Assembly: GCF_030814115.1 (NCBI RefSeq)
Contig: NZ_JAUSUP010000009.1
Span: forward strand, 1-64,000
Reading direction: 5' to 3'
Source: Alkalibacillus filiformis
GTDB taxonomy: Bacteria > Bacillota > Bacilli > Bacillales > Alkalibacillaceae
DNA length: 64,000 bases
Positions 8,363-17,755 of the stretch are shown here, piece by piece; positions within the stretch are counted from its first letter, which is position 1, and the number at the start of each line of letters is the position of its first letter. Position numbers and translations under genes: made by a program. Below the pieces are notes generated by a model, which was not told the origin of the DNA, searched no databases, and saw nothing but the letters and a program-made list of their open reading frames with translations.

Positions 8363-9397
8363 ATGGAACAACGTGTAGCAAATATTTTCGAAAAATTTGC
8401 AAAAGAAGAATGTGAAGGCTATTGCGAACTTTACGAACACCTTTCCTTAAAGATCGCTGAAGATGAAGAAGTCCTACAACTAGCCGCACACGCAAGAGAA
8501 GGACAACCCATTCCGAATTTGTTATTCGGTGCAGTCCATGCCCTGTTATTAAAAGGTAAAGAACATGAATTAAAGGACTTCTATCCAAGTATTGTTTCAG
8601 AAGCTAAAAATGTAGAAGGCTCTTATCCGTATTTCAAAGACTTTTGCGAGAATTATCGTGATGAAATTATAGAAATCTTACAAACGAAATTAGTCCAAAC
8701 AAATGAAGTAAGACGATGTACATATCTTTATCCCACTTTCAGTTACATATATGACATCGCGAAAAAACCGTTAGCCTTAATTGAAATTGGGACTAGCTCA
8801 GGTCTTCAGCTACTATGGGATCAGTACAATTATTCTTATGGTTCAGCGCAAGTTTACGGTAACCAACTTTCAAATGTACATCTAACTGCTGAGATCAAAG
8901 GTAATCATGAGCCCTTCCTTCCAGTAGAAGCTCCACCAGTTGCAAAACGAATCGGCATAGACCTTAATGTGTTGGACTTAAATGATGAAGAAGATGAATT
9001 CTGGTTAAATGCGCTAATTTGGCCAAATCTTCATGAACGAAGAGAAACGCTTCAACAAGCTGCTGAAATCGTAAAACAACACCCTCTCACTTTAATTGAA
9101 GGTGATGGTGTGGCATTGCTTTCAGATATAGTAAGCGACATTCCAGAAGACTATGCAGTTTGTGTTTTTCATACACACGTTGCCAATCAAATGCCGCAAC
9201 AGACTAAAGAGGATTTGCTTGAAGAAATTAAGAAGGTTGGCTCAAATAGAGATATTTTTCACGTTTACAACAACATTCAAGACCGCGATTTACACTTAGA
9301 TTATTACCTAAACGGCCAAGAAGCTCTAAACACCATTGCCACAACAGCGGGGCATGGGAAATGGTTTACGTGGGAAATTCCAAAAGAAAAAGCATAA
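8363..9397 (+). CDS. DUF2332 family protein
   Basis: About 344 residues, soluble. It matches DUF2332: an N-terminal helical part with FAKEECEGYCELYEHLS, then a Rossmann-like segment ALIEIGTSSGLQLLWDQY that resembles an S-adenosylmethionine-binding motif, and later FHTHVANQMP. Function unknown; a methyltransferase-like fold is an inference. GGGGGA precedes the ATG at 8363, preferred to the TTG at 8348. The gene ends inside a bidirectional terminator. Confidence 0.8.
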   Translation: MEQRVANIFEKFAKEECEGYCELYEHLSLKIAEDEEVLQLAAHAREGQPIPNLLFGAVHALLLKGKEHELKDFYPSIVSEAKNVEGSYPYFKDFCENYRDEIIEILQTKLVQTNEVRRCTYLYPTFSYIYDIAKKPLALIEIGTSSGLQLLWDQYNYSYGSAQVYGNQLSNVHLTAEIKGNHEPFLPVEAPPVAKRIGIDLNVLDLNDEEDEFWLNALIWPNLHERRETLQQAAEIVKQHPLTLIEGDGVALLSDIVSDIPEDYAVCVFHTHVANQMPQQTKEDLLEEIKKVGSNRDIFHVYNNIQDRDLHLDYYLNGQEALNTIATTAGHGKWFTWEIPKEKA

Positions 9398-9419
9398 GCC
9401 GAGGTGGCTTATGCTTTTT
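9387..9419. terminator. bidirectional terminator between convergent genes
   Basis: AAAAAGCATAAGCC (9387-9400) and GGCTTATGCTTTTT (9406-9419) pair perfectly. The hairpin contains the stop codon of the DUF2332 gene and touches the stop of the opposite gene, so one element serves both. Confidence 0.9.
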
Positions 9420-9786
9420 AACCTAAATCCTCTAGCTCTAAATCCGTAAGCGTCCCTTGATGAAAATAAAATTGCCACCTGCCATCGATATATTTCCAGA
9501 TCGAGCTGCGTAAAGTTTTCCTTTCACGCGTGTGATCAATAAGATAGTAAGTCGACAGGACGACATCAGATGCTAGATGTCGGATCTCATAATTGTGAAG
9601 GGTCATTTCTGTTAGTACTACACCATCTTCTAGACATTCCTTTTTGCCATACATCTTCCCCGAACTACTTATTTCTAAAAAATCATCAGCTAATATATGA
9701 TCAAGCTCTTCATTGCTTTGGCGAACTTCTAAATTAATATGGCTTTCCTCTAATTGTTGTAAATGGGCCTTTAAATTAAAACTCAT
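9418..9786 (-). CDS. DUF4440/NTF2-like domain protein
   Basis: About 122 residues with the NTF2-like pattern: LEESHINLEVRQSNEELDHILADDFLEI SSSGK, then YEIRHLASDVVLSTYYLID, and WKYIDGRWQFYFHQGT at the end. Such proteins form a cone-shaped pocket and often bind or act on small molecules; no catalytic residue can be assigned. AGGAGG is five bases from the second of two adjacent ATG codons (9786), which is chosen. Confidence 0.75.
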   Translation of the reverse strand: MSFNLKAHLQQLEESHINLEVRQSNEELDHILADDFLEISSSGKMYGKKECLEDGVVLTEMTLHNYEIRHLASDVVLSTYYLIDHTRERKTLRSSIWKYIDGRWQFYFHQGTLTDLELEDLG

Positions 9787-9837
9787 CATAACCTCCTCAG
9801 CTCCAACTATTTCATACAATGTTATTTATCAATAACT

Positions 9838-12375
9838 TTAACTAACTTTTTTCTCTTGATCATTTTCCTCTTGATAACTAGCCATCTTCTGATAAATATA
9901 TGAAATTCCTAACAACGCCAAACCAAAACTAAAGTAAGCTAATATTTTGTTACCTTCTGTTAAAAATGCAAGATCAAAAAATACTAACTTTCCAGTAGTC
10001 AATAAGGTTAACCCAAGTCCGAGACGCCTTAAATAAACGAACTTATTTTTAAATCCGTAAACAATGTAACTAATTGCAACGATCAAATAAATTGAACTAA
10101 CAACAAAACCAACATCACCTAATTGAAATTGTACATGTAAAAACGCAGTTAAAACGGATATAAAATAAACCGCTATAATAGTTGGATAAAGTTCCACATT
10201 TTTATGTTGACCACGAATATAAGCCATTAAAAGGTCCCGTCCAGTAGCGTAAATTAAGACATTGAATCCAACCAGTATGCCCAATGTTACATAGTCAATA
10301 ACTGTATCCTGCTCACCACCCAAAATAGGCATCGTGGCTGTAACAAATAAACCTACTAGAATTCCAATGAAGTATAAAACTAAACAGAAATACTTAACGA
10401 TCCGATCATAAAGTATAGTGATTTTCTTTAGAACATACCCTAATGCAACTGACAAGAACGAGAATATTAATAACTGATAAAGTATAAAATGTTCAAAACT
10501 AGTGTCAACCATTTGACCAAACCAATAAGCCGCTTCAGTTACGATGTAAACCCAAACGTTTACAAGCGTGAAATATTTCAACCCTTGTATAAATTGTGGA
10601 AATCCATTAAATAAATGTGTACGATTTGTCTTCGTTTGGTCATAAACATAGTAAAACATCACTAGAACTAAACCAGTTATAACAGCAAAATACTTAAAGT
10701 GAAAATAGTCAGGTGTCATGTCTGGCATTCCACCTGTGTATTTTAAAGCTTCAACTGCAAATGTAACAAGCGTTAAGCCAAAAATAACCCAACCAGCCTT
10801 TTCAAGTAGTGCCAACTTATGACGATTCGCATATAGCATGATTACAACACTTTCGATCAACCACCCAAGTGCAAGCCACTCGACTCCAAATTGAAAAGGT
10901 ACTACTAAAACTAAAAACGTAATTGACGTACCATAAAATAAAACCATCATTTCTTTTTGCTCATTCATTTTTTGATCAACGAATCGTCCTAGACCGAAAT
11001 AGATTAGACAGAAAGCTACAGCTAATAAACCTCTAAAGTCTTCCCAACCTAATGCGTTAAATAGTTGGTATATTACTGTGCAACTTATTGCTGTGTTAAT
11101 GGCTAAAATTGACACGTCCAACCACTTAAATGAAACTTTCTTCGCCAACGGATAACCTAGTGTTAACAATAAGTATAGAAGGAAAATGGAAGTCGTATAT
11201 AACAAGCTGCCACCGTAAGTTGGTGACAAATAGATTAAAATAAAGAAAGACGGAAGATTTAACAAATAGCTAATATAATGAACAATATTCCATTGTTTTT
11301 GAAAAGATATCCATAATATAGATAAGTTTAGGATAAGTATGTAAACCATTGCGGCATAGACAGACATGCCCTCAAGCCCAAATGAAATCAAGTATGAGTA
11401 AAATGGAATATATCCTCCAACTAAACCAAACGTACATACTGTTTTGGATTGATAATGTAATGACAACGCTATAGCTGTGAAAGTCACTAACACCGATAAT
11501 AATAGGGCTGTTATAAGTCCAATAATTTCTAATAAGAAGTAGCTAAAAAAGATGGAACCGTATAGTACAGCTACTCCACCACCTATTAAACCAAGTGAAA
11601 AGACCCGCTTATCCTTTCGATATAACCATTCACCGCCGAACAACATGATGAATCCAAGAAGTGAAAACAAACCTCCTTTAGCATAATCGTTGAACCATGT
11701 TGAATATGAATATCTAAATGCAGCCGCTACACCAAACAGAATGAGTAAGATCCCAATCTTGTTAATCCAACCTAAACCGATTTTCATTTCGACTTGGTTT
11801 TGCTTAGCCCGTTTCTGAATGACATCTTCTGTTAATTCTTCATCAGCTAACTGGTTATATTCCTTAGAATAAGAGTTTAATAATTCCTTCTCTTGTTTGG
11901 CAAGAAGTTGTCTTTCTTCATGAATCATCTCATCCAGCTCAGCTTCTAAGCTGTTTAACTTACTTAAAATTTGATGTTTATTTTCTTCGACTGACTGATC
12001 AGCCTTATGTTTAAGCTTCTCAATCTCTCTTCTCGAATTCTCTTCTAAACTAGTTAGTCGGTTATGTGTATTGTCTGTATTGAAGCTGAAATAAGTGTCT
12101 AGTTTCTCTTTTGACACTTTAAGAAGGTTCGTTTTTTCATCTAACATTTGTTCTTGAAGTGCATATCGTAATTTTTGGTTCTCCTTCTCGATTTGCTCAA
12201 ATTGCTCATTAAGTTTATGTAATTTCTCTTGGTACTCCTCATTTTTCTTTCGGAACATCTCATTTTCCTGATGAACATCACTTGATTCATATTCTTTAAC
12301 GACATCATTAAACTGTTCTGTTAATTTTACCTGTTCGTCTTTTATTTTGTTTAATTGGTTTTTTATTTGGTCCAT
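9838..12375 (-). CDS. DUF2339 polytopic membrane protein with coiled-coil N-terminus
   Basis: 845 residues. Residues 1 to about 195 are charged and strongly heptad-like (Lys/Glu/Gln-rich coiled coil). From about residue 200 (GLGWINKIGILLILFGVAAAFRYS) the rest is a continuous run of some 20-25 hydrophobic helices, the layout of DUF2339 proteins. Function unknown in the family. GGGTGG before the ATG at 12375 sets the start. It is a single gene 18 bases upstream of the NTF2-like gene's ATG side spacing, so the two may be co-transcribed. Confidence 0.8.
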   Translation of the reverse strand: MDQIKNQLNKIKDEQVKLTEQFNDVVKEYESSDVHQENEMFRKKNEEYQEKLHKLNEQFEQIEKENQKLRYALQEQMLDEKTNLLKVSKEKLDTYFSFNTDNTHNRLTSLEENSRREIEKLKHKADQSVEENKHQILSKLNSLEAELDEMIHEERQLLAKQEKELLNSYSKEYNQLADEELTEDVIQKRAKQNQVEMKIGLGWINKIGILLILFGVAAAFRYSYSTWFNDYAKGGLFSLLGFIMLFGGEWLYRKDKRVFSLGLIGGGVAVLYGSIFFSYFLLEIIGLITALLLSVLVTFTAIALSLHYQSKTVCTFGLVGGYIPFYSYLISFGLEGMSVYAAMVYILILNLSILWISFQKQWNIVHYISYLLNLPSFFILIYLSPTYGGSLLYTTSIFLLYLLLTLGYPLAKKVSFKWLDVSILAINTAISCTVIYQLFNALGWEDFRGLLAVAFCLIYFGLGRFVDQKMNEQKEMMVLFYGTSITFLVLVVPFQFGVEWLALGWLIESVVIMLYANRHKLALLEKAGWVIFGLTLVTFAVEALKYTGGMPDMTPDYFHFKYFAVITGLVLVMFYYVYDQTKTNRTHLFNGFPQFIQGLKYFTLVNVWVYIVTEAAYWFGQMVDTSFEHFILYQLLIFSFLSVALGYVLKKITILYDRIVKYFCLVLYFIGILVGLFVTATMPILGGEQDTVIDYVTLGILVGFNVLIYATGRDLLMAYIRGQHKNVELYPTIIAVYFISVLTAFLHVQFQLGDVGFVVSSIYLIVAISYIVYGFKNKFVYLRRLGLGLTLLTTGKLVFFDLAFLTEGNKILAYFSFGLALLGISYIYQKMASYQEENDQEKKVS

Positions 12376-12535
12376 TGAACCACCCACCCCCTTGAAATTA
12401 ATATTAACACTGAATTAAGGTAGCTATGTGTGCAACACATCCTCCCAGTCACTACACTATTTCGACAAAAAGAGCGTCAATACCTTTTTTGTATGACACC
12501 AACCTCTAAAACAAATAGAACAATAAAAGTTGTAA

Positions 12536-12579
12536 TATAAAAACAACCCACAAAATGCTGTATCAACACTTTATGGGTT
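12536..12579 (-). terminator. terminator of a small minus-strand gene
   Basis: AACCCA (12545-12550) and TGGGTT (12574-12579) close a hairpin with further inner pairs (AAA/TTT, TG/CA). On the minus strand it is followed by GTTTTT. It lies 23 bases past the stop of the 41-residue reading frame, which supports that gene. Confidence 0.6.
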
Positions 12580-12601
12580 CTAGGCTTTCAGTTCACAGTA
12601 T

Positions 12602-12727
12602 TCACTTTTTAAATTGATCTTTTTGCTTTCGCTCAGCTTCTGCTTTTTTCGATTTTGTATAATGCAGTATATAAAAGGTACCTATAATTAATGCAAGAAA
12701 AGCGATTAGAAACAATAATTCATCCAA
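12602..12727 (-). CDS. candidate 41-residue single-helix membrane protein
   Basis: Short reading frame opening with TTG, eight bases after GGTAGG. The product starts MDELLFLIAFLALIIGTF, one clear membrane helix, followed by a basic tail rich in Lys, Glu and Gln. Stop at 12602-12604, then a terminator. The layout (short N-terminus outside or embedded, charged cytoplasmic tail) is like many small Bacillus membrane proteins. No family recognised. Confidence 0.45.
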   Translation of the reverse strand: MDELLFLIAFLALIIGTFYILHYTKSKKAEAERKQKDQFKK

Positions 12728-12920
12728 ATGTATAACCTACCTTTCATCGTGTAAACTCATGTAGAGTTAGTGTTTGTAGAAAGATAAAGTATAAATCTAA
12801 AAACTGTAGAAATTTTTATACATTTGTCTGTTTATTTTTCGGTCTTAGAAATATTGAGTAATCAAGTAATGCAGATATGTCGATTAAAAACATAATTGTT
12901 AACTAATAACGAATTAACAA

Positions 12921-13295
12921 TTAATCAGACGCAATTTCTAGATCTTCACCTTTCAACTGGGTAGCTTCATACAATAATCCATCGTCGTAGCTTTTAATAT
13001 CAAAATATCCATTATAATAGTCCCAAACGTCTGGTTGGTTTGAATACTCAATGATACTTTCAAAGATATCATCCATTAATAAAGCCGCTTCATCTTCTGT
13101 TATTTGTTCTTCAACCATTAACCTAATTTTGATATTTTCCTCACCATCAAACGAAGCTGCAACTACTTCTACACTTTCAAAGCTCTCTCTCCATTCATCA
13201 AGTGTCTTACTCACATCGATATCAGGCTGTTGACTGCAACCAACAAATACTATCATTAATACAAAACTAATAGGTAACATAACTTTTCGGTTCAT
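12921..13295 (-). CDS. small lipoprotein of unknown function
   Basis: About 124 residues. A lipoprotein signal peptide MNRKVMLPISFVLMIVFVGC ends with lipobox VFVGC, so the mature protein starts at Cys and is membrane-anchored outside the cell. The remainder is acidic, with alternating strand and helix character. No family recognised. AGGAGGG five bases before ATG 13295 rules out the earlier in-frame ATG codons. Acidity fits a secreted protein of a salt-tolerant host, but that is inference. Confidence 0.7.
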   Translation of the reverse strand: MNRKVMLPISFVLMIVFVGCSQQPDIDVSKTLDEWRESFESVEVVAASFDGEENIKIRLMVEEQITEDEAALLMDDIFESIIEYSNQPDVWDYYNGYFDIKSYDDGLLYEATQLKGEDLEIASD

Positions 13296-13423
13296 ATTTA
13301 CCCTCCTCATTTTCACTTAGCGCACCGAAATCAGCTGTATGATCTTGTCTAATTTAACTAAACCACTGCTCATTTTATCCTCTTTCACCATACCACAAAT
13401 AAGAAAAAAATGGAATTTGAGTA

Positions 13424-13451
13424 TTGTATTATTTTTATTAGAATGTAATAC
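13424..13451 (+). promoter_or_regulatory. possible promoter of the metG T-box transcript
   Basis: TTGTAT (13424-13429) and TAATAC (13446-13451) with 16 bases between. The leader would start about 20 bases before the first T-box stem. Weak by itself. Confidence 0.35.
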
Positions 13452-13469
13452 TAATAATAACTAAATAAT

Positions 13470-13770
13470 TGAAATACAAGGCAATGATGAGAAGAGTAAA
13501 TTAGTTCATTCTTTCACAGAGAGCTTCAGTCGCTGAAAAGAAGCATTGAATAACTGATTGAATATGGTCTCTGAGCTGCATGGCCGAACTCAATAGTAGT
13601 AAGGTTATGACGAGATTTGGCACTCGTTATAAATGTCAGAGTATAAGAACATTTCTTTGTTCCGTACTTATTGAGGCTAATCATGTGAGTGGTTAGTGAA
13701 TTAAGGTGGTAACACGAGTATAAAACCTCGTCCTTAGACAATTAGTTTTGTCTAAGGACGAGGTTTTTTA
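13470..13770 (+). promoter_or_regulatory. T-box riboswitch, methionine-specific
   Basis: A tRNA-sensing leader. Visible parts: the GAGAAGAGTAAA AG-box region near 13490, the CAGAGAGC distal Stem I element near 13517, a probable specifier ATG at 13564-13566 just before CTGAGCTG, and the T-box AAGGTGGTAACACG at 13703-13716. AAGG (13703-13706) can pair with CCTT (13732-13735) and ACGAG (13714-13718) with CTCGT (13727-13731), leaving the seven-base bulge TGGTAAC that binds the tRNA acceptor end. The competing terminator is at 13722-13767. Uncharged tRNA-Met should therefore switch on the downstream synthetase. Confidence 0.92.
13722..13770 (+). terminator. T-box terminator hairpin
   Basis: A stem of about 20 pairs (13722-13741 with 13748-13767) closed by a six-base loop and followed by a T-run. 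Its left arm overlaps the right arm of the antiterminator, as in other T-box leaders. Confidence 0.92.
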
Positions 13771-13796
13771 TTTATATTTTAAAGGAGGAAAAGCGA

Positions 13797-15431
13797 ATGA
13801 ATGTATTCATAGGAGGCGCTTGGCCATATGCAAATGGATCATTACACCTTGGTCATATTTCTAGCTTAATTCCAGGAGATATTTTAGCTCGTTATTATAG
13901 AATGAAAGGAGATAACGTGCTTTTCGTTTCGGGAAGTGATTGTAACGGAACTCCAATTACAATTAGAGCGAAACAAGAAGGAGCAACACCTAAAGAGATT
14001 GCAGATCACTATCATAATGAATTTCTTGATTGCTTTAAAAAACTTGGATTCACATATGATTACTATACCCGTACAGATTCAAAACATCATCATCAAATCG
14101 TACAAGAAATCTTTTTAAACCTTTTAGATCACAAAAAAGTTTATAAAAAGGAAGTTGAGCAAGCATACTGTAATACTTGTGAACAGTTTTTACCCGACCG
14201 ATTTGTTGAGGGGATTTGCCCTAACTGTAGGAAGGAAGCACGTGGTGATCAATGTGATCATTGTTCAAAAATCTTAGAACCATTAGATATTCTAGAGAAG
14301 AAATGTAAGACATGTGGTGACTCACCAACAACAAAAAACACGGAACATTTTTATTTTAAGTTAAGTACATTCCAAGCAGAACTACAACAATATGTGAAAA
14401 ACGCAAAAACAAATAACTTGTGGCGAGAAAATGCAATTCAACTGACTGAGCGGTACTTGAGCGAAGGCTTACATGACCGAGCTGTCTCACGGGATTTACC
14501 AATTGGAGTTCCAGTACCTGTAGATGGATATGAGGATAAGAAAATATATGTATGGATTGAAGCTGTTTCGGGTTATTATTCCGCTAGTAAGAAATGGGCA
14601 TTAGAAAACAATAAAGATAATTCTGGCTTTTGGAACCAAGATACAAAGTCATATTATATACATGGAAAAGATAATATCCCATTTCACTCTGTAATATGGC
14701 CATCAATTTTATTGGGCATAGAGAATCAATGCTTGCCTACTCATATCGTTTCAAATGAGTATTTAACCGTTGAAAAGAAAAAGCTATCTACAAGTAAAAA
14801 CTGGGCAATATGGGTTCAAGATATCCTTGAGAATTATCATCCAGATTCGATTCGTTATTTTTTAACTATAAATGCACCAGAAAATAGAGATTCAGATTTC
14901 TCTTGGAGAGAGTTCATTTACAGTCACAACAGTGAATTATTAGGAGCGTACGGAAATTTCGTTCATAGAACTTTTAAATTCATAGAAAAGTCTTTTGACG
15001 GTAAGTTACCAGAGGGGAAGATTAATGAGCATATAAAGAATGATATCCAAAATTTTTATCCAAAAATAGGTGAACTTATAGAGAAAACGTATTTTAAAAA
15101 TGCTTTAGAGGGTATTTTTGAGTTTGTAAGGTATGGAAACAAGTATTTCGATCAACAACAACCCTGGGTTCAAGTAAAAGAAAATGTTGATGAGTGTAAG
15201 AAAACATTAGCAACATGTGTATATATTATCGCAAACCTAGCCCAATTACTAAGCCCTTTCCTCCCGTTTTCTAGTAATGTAGTAAAAGAAAAATTAGGAA
15301 TTACAGAATCCCAGTGGAAGCCAATTGATCAATACACTACATCTATTCGAAATGTTCACCCCCTATTTGAAAGGATTGATCTTAAGCAAATTGACATTGA
15401 AGTTGAAAAGTTAAATGAACAATCTTCATAG
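13797..15431 (+). CDS. metG: methionyl-tRNA synthetase, second (two-zinc-knuckle) type
   Basis: 544 residues, charging tRNA-Met with methionine. Class I signatures HLGH (residues 17-20) and KLSTS (KMSKS loop). The connective insert has four Cys pairs, CNTC, CPNC, CDHC and CKTC, i.e. two zinc knuckles, and the C-terminal tRNA-binding appendage of the 650-670-residue Bacillus MetS is absent. This is the form found as a second MetRS (MetRS2) in some Gram-positives, of which family members are known to resist diaryldiamine MetRS inhibitors. It is under T-box control. The host probably also has an ordinary metS elsewhere (not visible). Confidence 0.92.
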   Translation: MNVFIGGAWPYANGSLHLGHISSLIPGDILARYYRMKGDNVLFVSGSDCNGTPITIRAKQEGATPKEIADHYHNEFLDCFKKLGFTYDYYTRTDSKHHHQIVQEIFLNLLDHKKVYKKEVEQAYCNTCEQFLPDRFVEGICPNCRKEARGDQCDHCSKILEPLDILEKKCKTCGDSPTTKNTEHFYFKLSTFQAELQQYVKNAKTNNLWRENAIQLTERYLSEGLHDRAVSRDLPIGVPVPVDGYEDKKIYVWIEAVSGYYSASKKWALENNKDNSGFWNQDTKSYYIHGKDNIPFHSVIWPSILLGIENQCLPTHIVSNEYLTVEKKKLSTSKNWAIWVQDILENYHPDSIRYFLTINAPENRDSDFSWREFIYSHNSELLGAYGNFVHRTFKFIEKSFDGKLPEGKINEHIKNDIQNFYPKIGELIEKTYFKNALEGIFEFVRYGNKYFDQQQPWVQVKENVDECKKTLATCVYIIANLAQLLSPFLPFSSNVVKEKLGITESQWKPIDQYTTSIRNVHPLFERIDLKQIDIEVEKLNEQSS

Positions 15432-15460
15432 AATAATGACTGAGAATAACAAAAAAATAA

Positions 15461-15496
15461 AGCATAAGCTTCCCAAAAGGAAAACTTATGCTTTAA
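15461..15496 (-). terminator. terminator of the tmRNA gene
   Basis: AAAGCATAAG and CTTATGCTTT pair, with inner TTCC/GGAA pairs. The minus-strand reading continues into a T-rich stretch, about 35 bases past the tmRNA 3' end. Confidence 0.75.
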
Positions 15497-15533
15497 GTCA
15501 CATACAAATTATTTAATTATATCCATAATATTA

Positions 15534-15890
15534 TGGAGATGGCGGGAATCGAACCCGCGTCCAAAGATATCGCCACTCAAGCTTCTACGAGCGTAGTCAG
15601 TATATTGTCATTCGCCAATTCTTCAGCCTACTGACAGGCTTCTGAATGGCTAGTCTGATTATTCTCTTCTAAAGACCTCAGACGGTGGCCTTCAGCGTAG
15701 CCCGCTTCATTTGAGACCCTTCGATCTACCACACGGGCGATGGTAGGAAGGATCCTGTAGCACTGCTTACGCAGCTACAGCGAAATCGTTTTGTTTGCCA
15801 GTTATATTTAACTGAAATGACGTTTATCGAGTCGTCACCTCGGCTCGCTACTTAAGCTCGACCTATCCCTGTCGAATCCAAAACATCCCC
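15534..15890 (-). ncRNA. ssrA: tmRNA (transfer-messenger RNA)
   Basis: On the minus strand the gene starts GGGGATGTTTTGGATTCGAC and ends GGTTCGATTCCCGCCATCTCC plus discriminator A; 5' GGGGATG pairs with 3' CATCTCC, one G-U. CCA is not encoded. The resume frame starts at GGC (15797-15799) and stops at TAA (15767-15769), giving the tag Gly-Lys-Gln-Asn-Asp-Phe-Ala-Val-Ala-Ala after the charged alanine. The tag is shorter than the B. subtilis tag but keeps a hydrophobic Ala-Ala degron end. It rescues stalled ribosomes together with SmpB, encoded just upstream. Confidence 0.96.
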
Positions 15891-15977
15891 GAGTAAAAGA
15901 ATGTTTCTTCACCAAAATCATTTGGTAATACATATTATAACATGGCAATAGTACTTTGAAAATGTCATTGTTTGGTA

Positions 15978-16436
15978 TTAATAATCTTTTAATGCGCGTT
16001 CAACATCACGCTTCATCGCTTTTTGTTTTAAGTCTTCACGCTTATCATATTTCTTCTTACCGCGACCTATACCAATTAAAAGTTTAGCCACACCATTTTT
16101 AATATACATTTTTAGCGGTACTAATGAGTAGCCTTTTTGTTGAGTTTGGCCAATTAATTGGTTGATCTCTTTACGATGAAGCAACAGCTTTCTTGCTCTT
16201 GTCGGTTCATGGTTAAACTGATTGCCTTGTGTGTACTCTGAGATGTGCAAGTTATGAACGTAAGCTTCGCCTTTATACACACGTGCGAATGAATCTTTCA
16301 AGTTGACACGCCCTGCACGAATGGATTTAATTTCAGTTCCTTTTAATACCATTCCCGCTTCAAACGTCTCTTCTATATGAAAGTCATGTCTTGCTTTTCG
16401 ATTTGTTGCAATGGCGCCTGGATCTTTTTTTGCCAT
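15978..16436 (-). CDS. smpB: SmpB, tmRNA-binding protein
   Basis: 152 residues, the usual size. Binds the tRNA-like part of tmRNA in trans-translation. Characteristic N-terminus [20 protein letters not shown], the GxEIKSIR-like segment [16 protein letters not shown], and the basic tail [21 protein letters not shown] that enters the ribosome decoding site. Strong AGGAGG before ATG. Lies directly upstream of ssrA in the same direction, the common Bacillus arrangement. Confidence 0.97.
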   Translation of the reverse strand: MAKKDPGAIATNRKARHDFHIEETFEAGMVLKGTEIKSIRAGRVNLKDSFARVYKGEAYVHNLHISEYTQGNQFNHEPTRARKLLLHRKEINQLIGQTQQKGYSLVPLKMYIKNGVAKLLIGIGRGKKKYDKREDLKQKAMKRDVERALKDY

Positions 16437-16621
16437 GGTCTTTCCTCCTCACTGCAAAGGTTATTTTACCAAAAAAGACGGTGCTTTTAAACTGTGATGA
16501 CTAATTACGACAATATTACCTCAATAAATTCAAAATTTTAGTACAGGATAATAGACAGTCAAACCAATTTTATGGCATTCTATGTAATTAGGGAAACGAA
16601 ATAAAGGGAGGAACTGCTAAG

Positions 16622-17488
16622 ATGATTGATACCATTCAAATTAGACCTTTAACAATAAATGATGAAGAAAAGATAGCGAATATGCAAACAGGCATTGAAG
16701 AAGATTACGTCGTTCGTATATTTGAACGTTTAATTACGAGTGATGAACACGCATTATTTGGCCTATTTTCAGATGACCAACTCGTTTCAGTTGCTGGATA
16801 TTCTGTCTTTAAAGGACAGTACGGTATGTTAGGACGTCTAAGAAGTGACCAACGTTATTTAGGTAACGGTCTTGCAACAACGATTATTGAATACATCATT
16901 GAACAATTAAAACAAGATGACCAAATTAAATGGATTGGTGCTAATACACAATTGCATAACTTCCCAGCTTTACGTGTGTTAGAGAAATTACAACTACCAA
17001 GACTTGAGCTACTTCACCCAGCAGTATTAGTCGACCAAAATAAAATGCCAGAACCTACTGGTGACGTGTGGACGAAGCTTGAAACGTTAGAAGAAAAACG
17101 TAAATGGATTGATCCGCTTCAACAAGATGATTCAGTCATTTTCCCGTTAGAAGCTTACTATCCATTCCCTACTAGTCCTGAACTTTTTAAAGATGAAGAC
17201 CTTGAAAAGTGGTCGCTCTTTGAAAACGAAGCTCAAGACCGTTTTGCTATAGTGAAGTTTGATCAAAAACGTGATCAATATGCACATGTCGTGTATTTAT
17301 GGAATGACTTATTCGAACAACCGGGATTGATGAAGACGTTATATAAAGAGCATGAAGAGTTTAAAAAGCAATATGGTGATGAGACATACATTCGCTTTGA
17401 CCTTCCAGATGAAACACGTAACAAAATACCAAATGACGATGCATTTAAATTCCAAGACCCATGGATTTTACACGGGTATTGGAAATAA
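16622..17488 (+). CDS. GNAT family N-acetyltransferase
   Basis: 288 residues: an N-terminal GNAT domain (about 1-120) with the acetyl-CoA loop seen as RYLGNGLATTIIEYI, followed by a C-terminal region of about 160 residues without clear motif. Two-part GNAT proteins of this size occur in Bacillus with unknown substrates. GGGAGG lies about nine bases before ATG. Single gene with its own terminator, part of the block that separates smpB from rnr. Confidence 0.8.
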   Translation: MIDTIQIRPLTINDEEKIANMQTGIEEDYVVRIFERLITSDEHALFGLFSDDQLVSVAGYSVFKGQYGMLGRLRSDQRYLGNGLATTIIEYIIEQLKQDDQIKWIGANTQLHNFPALRVLEKLQLPRLELLHPAVLVDQNKMPEPTGDVWTKLETLEEKRKWIDPLQQDDSVIFPLEAYYPFPTSPELFKDEDLEKWSLFENEAQDRFAIVKFDQKRDQYAHVVYLWNDLFEQPGLMKTLYKEHEEFKKQYGDETYIRFDLPDETRNKIPNDDAFKFQDPWILHGYWK

Positions 17489-17494
17489 AACGAT

Positions 17495-17531
17495 TAAACC
17501 AGGACTTCTACTTTGGAGGTTCTGGTTTTTT
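17495..17531 (+). terminator. terminator of the GNAT gene
   Basis: AAACCAG and CTGGTTT close a hairpin with further inner pairs and a T-run, just after the stop codon. Confidence 0.8.
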
Positions 17532-17542
17532 ACTATGAGACC

Positions 17543-17731
17543 TCAGTTTTTTAAAGCCATAAGTGTATCAATCACCCATTCATTTTTTTCTAATATAAAA
17601 TGACTTACGATCATCGAAAGTAGAAAAGTAATGGCTGGCGCTTCTGTTTCAAATATACTTGTCACAATAAAAAAGAGTATAATAGATATTACTATAAGAA
17701 CGAACAAATATGGCATTCCCTTAGCCATCAT
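17543..17731 (-). CDS. small two-helix membrane protein
   Basis: 62 residues from ATG 17731, which has AAAGGATG five bases upstream. Two hydrophobic segments (about 8-26 and 32-48). Unknown function, no family recognised. It follows a GNAT gene on the same strand by 24 bases and may be its operon partner. Confidence 0.5.
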   Translation of the reverse strand: MMAKGMPYLFVLIVISIILFFIVTSIFETEAPAITFLLSMIVSHFILEKNEWVIDTLMALKN

Positions 17732-17755
17732 ATTCACATCCTTTCTTAAATAATA

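Noticed and set aside
13526-13741. 71-residue reading frame opposite to metG leader
   Set aside because: It runs through the T-box leader on the other strand and has no ribosome site.
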